From positions 1,322,501 to 1,386,500 of the forward strand of contig JAIQDT010000172.1 of NCBI GenBank assembly GCA_021521415.1: 64,000 nt of DNA, in the 5' to 3' direction. A program made the position numbers and the translations under genes. The number at the start of each line of letters is the position of its first letter. Position 1 is the first letter of the stretch. The stretch is from Bidens hawaiensis (Eukaryota > Streptophyta > Magnoliopsida > Asterales > Asteraceae). This document shows, one piece after another, positions 56,481 through 64,000 of this stretch. Below the pieces are notes generated by a model. The model saw only the letters and a program-made list of their open reading frames with translations, was not told the DNA's origin and did no database searches.

Positions 56481-58060
56481 AGAATTGTCAAGATGCAACA
56501 TATAAGTTGATACTTGTACGACACATAAGTTAATACTTCCACGACACATAAGCTTGTTCAAGTTACATGCCACATAACTTTGACCATATACGACGTATAT
56601 GTGTTTGTCATAAATACTAGTGCATTCACGCAATATATCTTTCTTTGCTCATATTCACTTACACACTACATTCTCTCTCACTTAAAGTCTTTTGTTGTTG
56701 TCATTACTCTGCTCAAATTTTGGTTTTCTAGGTGATTTACACACAAAGTTAACTGAACAAGGTATTATATTGTTCTAATTCGTTGGTTTGTTTGAACAGG
56801 TTATCGGCAGACAAGTGATTTGAATCAATTAAGGTTATATTCAAAGGGTTATTTAACATATTTAGATTATCTATGTTAAACGACAGTAGACCAACATGTA
56901 TCAAGTGTTAAAATTGACTAATTTGAACACATTAAAAAACCACAAAACTGAAACCTGGATTTATAAATAAACCGGATTTACATATCTTAAAATTCAAAAA
57001 AAAGAGGCCATACGTTGTAACAGGTTATCGGCAGACAAGTGATTTGAATCAATTAAGGTTATATTCAAAGGGTTATTTAACATATTTAGATTATCTATGT
57101 TAAACGACAGTAGACCAACATGTATCAAGTGTTAAAATTGACTAATTTGAACACATTAAAAAACCACAAAACTGAAACCTGGATTTATAAATAAACCGGA
57201 TTTACATATCTTAAAATTCAAAAAAAAGAGGCCATACGTTGTAACAAACTAACAAATTAGAACAATATAATACCTTGTTCAGTTAACTTGGTGTGTAAAT
57301 CACCTAGAAAACCAAAATTTCAGCAGAGTAATGACAACAACAAAAGACTTTAAGTGAGAGAGAATGTAGTGTGTAAGCTAGTATGAACAAATAAAGATAT
57401 ACTACGTGAATGACCTAGTATTTATGGCAAACACATATACGTCGTATATGGTTAAAATTATGTGGCGTGTAAGTTGAACAAGCTTATACGCCGTGGAAGT
57501 ATTAACTTATGTGTCGTATAAGTATCAACTTATATGTTGCATCTTGACAATTTTAAGTATTTTTGATATTACACCTTGTTCAGTTAACTTGATGTGTAAA
57601 TCACCTAGAAAACCAAAATTTGAGTAGAGTAATGACAACAACAAAAGATTTTAAGTGAGAGAGAATGTAGCGTGTAAGTCAATATGAACAAATAAAGATT
57701 TGTTGCGTGAATGAACTGGTATCTATGGCAAACATATATACGTCGCATATGGTCAAAGTTATGTGGCGTGTAAGTTGAAAAAGCTTATGCGCCGTGGAAG
57801 TATTAACTTATGTGTCGTATAAGTATCAACTTATATGTTTCATTTTGGTATTGTTAGTTTGTTGGTTTGTTACAACGTACCTCTTTTTTATGAATTTTAA
57901 GATATGTAAATTCGGTTTATTTATAAATCTAGGGTTTCAGTTTTGTGGTTTTTTAATGAGTTAAAATTAGTCAATTTAAACAATTGATACACGTTATAAT
58001 TTCGTCTAACACAGATAATCACAATATGGCCAATAACCCTTTAGGATTAAAATAAGCTAA
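56480..58060. repeat. Compound foldback: inverted arms around a 224-bp tandem duplication
   Basis: Arm A (about 56490-56795) recurs inverted at about 57246-57560 and again, in the same orientation as the latter, at about 57573-57845. Between the first two, a 224-bp unit is tandemly duplicated without visible mismatch (56795-57018, 57019-57242). At 57865-58015 part of the same unit occurs inverted. The arms contain CTTATACG-type sites. Transcription across it would give a long hairpin RNA. Confidence 0.85.
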
Positions 58061-58078
58061 ATTTTGGGGAGGATAAAT

Positions 58079-59475
58079 GGTTGATGTACCTGAGATTCTT
58101 GCAGATGATTATTGAAGATCAGTTTCCTATTGTGAAGAAGGTGAGCAAGAAGATTTACTTACATCATATGACGGGTAACTCGTGTGCTAAATTGGCATCT
58201 TATCGAGGTAAAACTGAACAACAAATACCAAAGCTCAGGGAGTTTGTTTGGGCATATGAAGGATGAGAACTATGTTGCACCTAATGATAATAAGTGGAGA
58301 AAATATGGTAGTGATTTTGAAAGGGAAGTTGAAAATGCCAAGATGACTTAATTTGAACAGATAGTTGGGTGTAAACGTTATATTAAGATTGAAAGTGACG
58401 AAGAAGAAGAGTCACAAAAGCCTGCTAAAAGAAGAGGAAGAAAGTGGTCAAAGCTGAATTTGTGATTCCTAGGTAAATCCAGCTGATGCACCTGTTTATT
58501 CTGCTACTTCTGATCATTACAAAGTTGTTGATAGTGAGGAAACTGAATCTGATTATGAGGAGAGAAGGAAACTGCTTAGAAATCCTCGAGTCATGTATGA
58601 ATTGAAGCAACAAAATAATGAAAAGAAGACAGTTGATTAACTAAATGAGACATATGTACCGGAGGAGATTGCTAAGAAAACTCAACCAAAGAAGAAACAT
58701 ATTGGCAGGACAAAGCGTATGGCAAAACGCCAAAGGTTTCATGTGTTACAGTTGGTGGATGAAGATGAGCCTATACAAGTTGATGGGGGGGGGGGGAATG
58801 GAGTTCCTGATTCTTGTTTTATTCAAGACTTTAATGCTGATCACGAAGCAATAGTTGATTTAAGTAACGATGATAATGTGTTGAAGACTTTACTGTTCAA
58901 GATACACCTCAGCCACAACCTCAAAAAGAAGTTCCACATAAATCACCTTGGTTTGGAAGCCTTCTTGATATAAATGTTAACATGTTTGAAGACATTCCGA
59001 CAAAGAAAGAATTTGATGAGTTGAAAAAGAAACAGGAAGATCAGGATGTGTTTATAGATAGTATTACATTGGAGAATGAGCATTTGAGGAAGGAGAATGC
59101 TAAAAAACAAAAGAAGTTTGAAGAAAGTGAAGCTAGGAGGAATGTACAAGCGGATTTGATTAATTAGTACATAAAGTACTTTCTAGTGATTGAAGAAAAG
59201 TTGGGCATTGATTTTGTCAAAGAGTCTGAATGTATCTCAAGAAGAATTGCTTTCACGAGAGTGTTTGATAAAGATAAAACTGAAGCTAAGGGAAAAGCTA
59301 TAATGGTTGAGTAAGAATCTATTCCGGAGAAGATGATGACTGATGTTGTGCCTGACATTGTTTATCCTTCTACGTTAGCTTAGAATCCTATACCTTTAAA
59401 AGGTGGTAGAGAAGATAACTGAGGTGGAAGAAGATGATGATGAGGAGAAAGTGGATTATGAGGATTCTCCTAAGC

Positions 59476-59525
<50 letters not shown>

Positions 59526-60075
59526 CAGGATGTTGATCCTAGCGCTGGAGGGAAACTGTAATACTTGTTTTTGGATAAACTCAAGAACTTCAGGAAATAC
59601 AACCAGAACAACAAGGTGAGAGCGAGAAACAACCACACCAAGCTGGAGGTTCTAGAATTGAGAATGTTGATGAGATGGAAGTTTTATTTGTTGATCCTAT
59701 CTCATTTCATCCTCAAGGTTTTTTTCAGTCTAAAGTATTAAGGTGTGAACTTGAAGAAAGAGAGATTGAAGTTGATAGAGCTAAACTATCCAGATTATTC
59801 AATGTCACTGAAGAAGAATTCAATTTTGATTATGAAACATAATTTGTTGCTGGTTTGGGTTGTGATGACAAGTAGGGGATTATTAATGTTGATGATTCTA
59901 TTTTAGCAGAAGCTATTGAGAAAGAGCAGGTTTGTTATTTTAACCAGGATAATCAGGTATTTCCTAAATTTGATGAAGATTTGATAAAGAGATAGAAATG
60001 CTGAGTCAAGAGTTTGATCAACAGGGTGCTCCTGTGATGAATGAAGAAGAGGTTAGTAGTGAGAAAAAAGATTGA
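58079..60075 (+). pseudogene. CopE env-like third ORF, broken and internally deleted
   Basis: WLMYLRFLQMIIEDQFP near 58079 matches the FIMYP..FLQMI block of the CopB third ORF. Later segments are VLQLVDEDEPIQVDG near 58740, a coiled coil (TKKEFDELKKKQEDQD, 58982-59166), and an acidic stretch with a (GAT)n run at about 59476-59525 encoding poly-Asp. AKLSRLFNVTEEEFNFDYE near 59780 is shared with the minus-strand remnant at 13154-13393. The DPM..VNLS C-terminus is missing. A possible start MANNP lies at 58026, with most of the N-terminal domain deleted. Many stops are present. Confidence 0.72.
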
Positions 60076-60078
60076 TTT

Positions 60079-60482
60079 TGTTAGTACAACGTTTAGCGTC
60101 TCAATCTTTGTTTAATGTATTTTGGTATTTGAATAATGTATAGGGTTATTTGGATAATTAAAGTATAGTTACATTCTCCAATCTGAAGGCACATTCGTTA
60201 GAGTAGATAATAAAGAATGTGTCCACGTGTCTTTCATCCTCTTTCATTAGGGGATGTTAACAAATGAGGCTAACACATGTAGTCATTCATTACTACAAAA
60301 AATGATAGTTAATATACCCAAACACATTTCTAAAGTTAATAACAGTTTTTATGTTATCAGATTTCCTCTCGTTACTCAACACACATAGTTACACACACTA
60401 ACATAAATCGATCTAAATGTACTCTTATCAAAGACTAGTCCTTAACGTAATAAGTCGTAATCAATCGAATCATGCATTCTCA
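60079..60482 (+). repeat. CopE LTR-like block E2
   Basis: TGTTAGTACAACG to CATTCTCA. It resembles E1 with much divergence. AGTGGTAAGATCTTGC follows, which looks like a damaged primer binding site. An ATTCGTTA site is at about 60188. Confidence 0.6.
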
Positions 60483-61149
60483 AGTGGTAAGATCTTGCAT
60501 CTGATTGAAAATGTTTAGAACTCAAATTCGTTTCAATTGATATGCATATTGATTGTTAATTGTAACGAATTGATCAAATTTGATATTCAGACTATTCAAA
60601 CAATATTGTTGATCAACTGAAGGTCTAAATCATGATAATCAATAATGAATTGGACTTAGGATTGATCGGATTGATTCACTAATCATTCGTGCTTGTTTAA
60701 TTGTATTGACCTAGCCTAAATTAGTGAAATCAATTTTAGTGGGAAACTGTTTAAATATGTTAAAGTAGTTTGATTTTGATTGAGTCAAATTGGACTGGAA
60801 TTTAGACATTTTAGGTGTTCGGATTGGTTCGTTGTGGTTCGGATTTTTGTAGCTAGTGGTTGGTTAGTGATTTGGTGTGAATTGGTTGTGAATTGGACGA
60901 GTTTCGATAGGTATGGTTTGGATCTGGAAAATGATGAAGATTATGAATACTCATTTGTTGTTTTCTTTAGTACATTCATTATTTTCAAGTTTCATTCATT
61001 ATTCGGTTATCCTGTTGTTACACCTTTTCAACATTCGTTACCCATGTTTCTGAATTTGACAGTTTATATCGTTAAACTTTCAAAGTTTGAACATCATGAC
61101 AAACTTTTATTCTTTAGTGTCACTAAACGCGATCATGCAATAAATGTTA
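60483..61149 (+). other. CopE leader, no gene recognised
   Basis: T/A-rich stretch between E2 and the gag remnant. The 125-codon frame at 60780-61157 shows no family resemblance. Confidence 0.5.
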
Positions 61150-62373
61150 ACTACTGATTCTGAGAGCAAGTCTCATACTAAATTCCCGAGGCTCAATAAA
61201 TTTATGATTTTCCAAAATGGGAACCATGGTTTAAAGCTCATTTGGGAGCATTTCAACTAAAGTGTATGAAAATCTTTGAAAATGACTATGTATCGTTGAT
61301 AATCAATTTTGTTACACTTGGTAATACTGAGAACCTGTTTTCTTAATTGTCTGCCGAAGAAAAGAAAGCTTATGAGATTGAGACTAAGGCTTATTCCACA
61401 TTGAATATCGCGTTTCCCGTAAATATTTTTCACCAGTTTAGTCATATTAAGATATGTACGCCTTTGTGTTAAGCGTCAAGATAGAGAAGCATGGAAAATA
61501 CAAAAGAAACCAAGAAGTCTAAGTTAATGTACCAGTTCAAAAACTTTAACCTCATTCAAGGAGAAACCATTGGAGAATTGATCACAAGCAACTATCATTT
61601 GACTGCTGAGATGCCCAGTTTTAAAATTCTTCCAGTTGATCATGTTCTTATTGACACAATGAAGAATTCCCTACCTTCTTCGTATTCATCTTATCTGACG
61701 GTTCTCACTGAAAACGGGTACTTCAAGGGTGAAGAACTAACTGCTATGGATTTTGTGCAAAATATGGAAGAAAGGTAATATGATTTGAAGCGTCAAAGTT
61801 CTTCTAATGGAAATCAAGATCCTACTTTCTATAGTGGAACAAATCCGGTTAGCAAGAGTACATAAATAACAATTACTGCCTTTTATTCTCAAACAACTCA
61901 ACACATTTCTCAAGAGGTTGCTTCTGAACCTAATGTATTTACATGTTCAGCTGGTTATAATGTTGGTTAAGCTATTCATGTTACACCACAATCTAATGCT
62001 AATATGAAAGAAGTAGAAATGAATTTTGTTTTCATGGGAGCTTTTATGACTTCTTATGAACAACGAGGGGTAGTCAAGTAGCAAACAGTGATATGACAGA
62101 TGAGAATTATGATCAGGTTGACCCTGATGATCTTGAGTTAATCGACTTGAACTAGAACATGGAAATTGTTATAAGAAAGATAAAAAAGTTCATGCAAAGA
62201 ACTAGTAAATACTTGCATGCCATGTGCAAGACGACTGGATTTGACAAACTTAAAGCCACATTTTATAACTGCCAAGAGTTTGGTCATTTTTCCAAGGAGT
62301 GTGACAAACCCAGAAAGGAATATTCTTCTTCACCAAGAACTCAATATAAAAACTTTAACACCAACAAGAAGTA
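61150..62373 (+). pseudogene. gag: CopE gag
   Basis: The sequence has SAEEKKAYEIETKAYSTLN near 61350, FKNFNLIQGETIGELITSNY near 61530, and DQVDPDDLELIDLN, the acidic block of copia Gag, near 62112. The knuckle reads FYNCQEFGHFSKEC near 62261, where the first zinc Cys is Phe. Stops and at least two frame changes break it. It is cut at about 62373 by a gypsy-type LTR. Confidence 0.82.
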
Positions 62374-64000
62374 TGTCACACCCAGACTTAGGGCCTAGGC
62401 GTGTGACCACAAGTTGGTACCTGTTTTGTAAATATATCCGAGTTTATGGGTTAATTTTAGCAGAAGACTTTAGGTTAAATATATTATTAATTTACATTGA
62501 AAATTTATTCAGGAATTAAATACCCGAGTATTTGTATACAAAAGATATGTTTTCATATTACAAGGATTCAAAAACGGAGCCATCTTGTACGCGCTTCTAT
62601 CTTCTTTGAGACTCCAATCCTTGTTAATGCTAGTTATGCTTAATTACCTGCAATGGGTTGGAAAAATACGTAAGCTATATGCTGGTTAACACGTACCACT
62701 CGATAAAACATTTTGAATGACGATTATAATAAAAATGTAGTTTTCTTGACAAGCTCAGCAGAAGTATTTCTACTTCCACTATATGTACCACTGCCCTACA
62801 CACACAACGGTATTCCCCGAGCCAAACGGCCCTGAACTGAGAACTGGTCATGACCGTTTAAGCTCGCGGCTTCATTGCCTTTGATTGATTGATTGAGCTT
62901 TAACAATTATGTTCGGATCCAGACACATGCGTATACGGTCTGAGTTGATTTTATTCTCTACTTTGTATTATAACGTTTTAGAGATTAAACGATCTCATGT
63001 ACACATTGATTGACTCGTTAACACAAACACCCGTTCATCTTATTTAGTATAAATAAGTTTTGACTGATTGAAAAGGTTAACGTATTCACCTGCACCGTCG
63101 GTGTTGAAAACCTTGACTGATTGATTGATTGTGAATGATACTTAATCTATACATAAATAGGTTCGTATGAATGTTTTGAATGATGATTAAGCTATGATTG
63201 TAAGCTTAACCTTGAAATCGTTTATCTTTGATTATGAATGAAAACACTTGTTTTATGTGATGTTTGATATAAGCATTCTTTGGCCTAATAGGTTCTATCA
63301 CGTTGGTAAGTTTCTCCAGGTAAGTAAACGGGTCTCTGTGTTGATTGGGATTTATACGAATTACTTTTCCTTAGGCAAAAACTTACTACTAGTGATATCC
63401 CCCTTCCAGTTACTACATGCCCGTCAAAATATTTTTTTTGTTTAACATTACTTCATCATGAAGTAACATTTATGAAAACATGATTGTGAATGATTTGTAA
63501 AATACGATCAAGGTTAAAGACCATAGCCTTTATTGATAGTCTAAACTATAATTCAAACAATTTAAACATAACTCCTACCTTAGATCGGATACTTAGAATG
63601 ATAATAAGAAAAAGGCAGGATATTGATCTACACGCTTATGTGATTGCTACTTGATTATAACTTTGTTTCTTGCACGAACATTGAGAAAATGGCACGTTGG
63701 CTTGCTACGGCAACGGGGCACGCTTTCCAATGCTATGTGTGTGTAAAGAGAGGTGTGTTTGGGATGAATGGAGCTCATACCCGTCACCCCCATTATATAG
63801 CCAAATTGGACCCCATCACGGTACACGATGGGTTCCTTGGGACCCTTCGCGTACCGCGGCGCCGCAATATTATGTCGCCTTATGCGGTGGTGACACGTGG
63901 CCTGTCACAACGTGCCACGTGTTGACACGTCGTTGGACACGTGTCCACTGACTCAGCAAGCCCATCGCGCTACGCGATGGGTTGATTGTTACCCCGTCGC
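62374..64000. repeat. Gypsy-type LTR or LTR fragment, runs off the window
   Basis: Starts TGTCACACCCAGACTTAGG, like the GypA LTR (TGTCACACCCCGACTAGG), directly inside CopE gag. No gene is seen; the 93- and 84-codon frames at 63644-63951 look fortuitous. The last 180 bases are GC-rich and palindromic. The window ends before the other LTR border, so the orientation and a solo or complete state are unknown. Confidence 0.6.

Noticed and set aside
60780..61157. 125-codon ORF before CopE gag
   Set aside because: No recognisable domain, composition of leader DNA, and the gag family similarity begins only after it.
63644..63951. Overlapping ORFs at the right edge
   Set aside because: They lie in a GC-rich palindromic LTR segment in two frames and have no family resemblance.

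Overview
The window is plant nuclear DNA made almost entirely of nested, decayed LTR retrotransposons. I found no convincing host gene, no tRNA or rRNA gene and no CRISPR array. The style of the elements suggests a eudicot, most probably an Asteraceae-type genome. That placement rests on remembered family resemblance: Ty1/copia Gag with an acidic DLE.MDL.WQ block before the zinc knuckle, env-like third ORFs, and Tekay/Del-like gypsy pol. It should be held loosely.

Layout: (1) 1-12537, plus strand, CopA, a large Sirevirus-like copia element with a decayed gag-pol, a 79-bp tandem array, a long motif-rich spacer, a third ORF with its own promoter-like sequence, and a 1.2-kb 3' LTR. (2) 12538-14011, minus strand, the C-terminal part of an env-like ORF from another copia element. 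(3) 14141-29136, minus strand, GypA, a gypsy remnant split in its RNase H region by CopB. (4) 18141-28368, plus strand, CopB, complete with two 422-bp LTRs and a TGTAT target-site duplication; it has lost integrase and RT but keeps Gag and an env-like region. (5) 29137-45404, gypsy family GypB leader and LTRs, split by GypC (29831-41395, minus strand, 3.1-kb LTRs, TATCT duplication), a recent Tekay-like gypsy with an additional membrane-anchor ORF upstream of gag. (6) 45405-54995, minus strand, CopC, a copia element whose gag 3' region was entered by the small gag-only element CopD (49630-52569). (7) 55026-62372, plus strand, CopE copia fragments with two LTR-like blocks, a foldback structure, an env-like pseudogene and a gag pseudogene. 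(8) 62374-64000, another gypsy-type LTR running off the window.

How the parts relate: all pol genes are broken by stops, frameshifts or domain deletions, so nothing here looks autonomous. The copia elements share a Sirevirus-like plan of gag, pol and a third env-like ORF. Several also share repeated polypurine-tract copies, and copies of the short tract inside the third ORF are read as Gln-Gly-Glu.

The most striking signal is that each family carries its own short CpG-containing motif, iterated tens of times and confined to non-coding DNA (LTR, leader, pol-to-ORF3 spacer): CCGGGCAAGCTTT-like in CopA, GCGAAGTT in CopB, CTTATACG in CopC/CopD/CopE, and ATTCGTTA in GypB and the CopE LTRs. I propose these as family-specific binding-site arrays, by analogy with the motif arrays recognised by VANDAL anti-silencing proteins. 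That function is inference.
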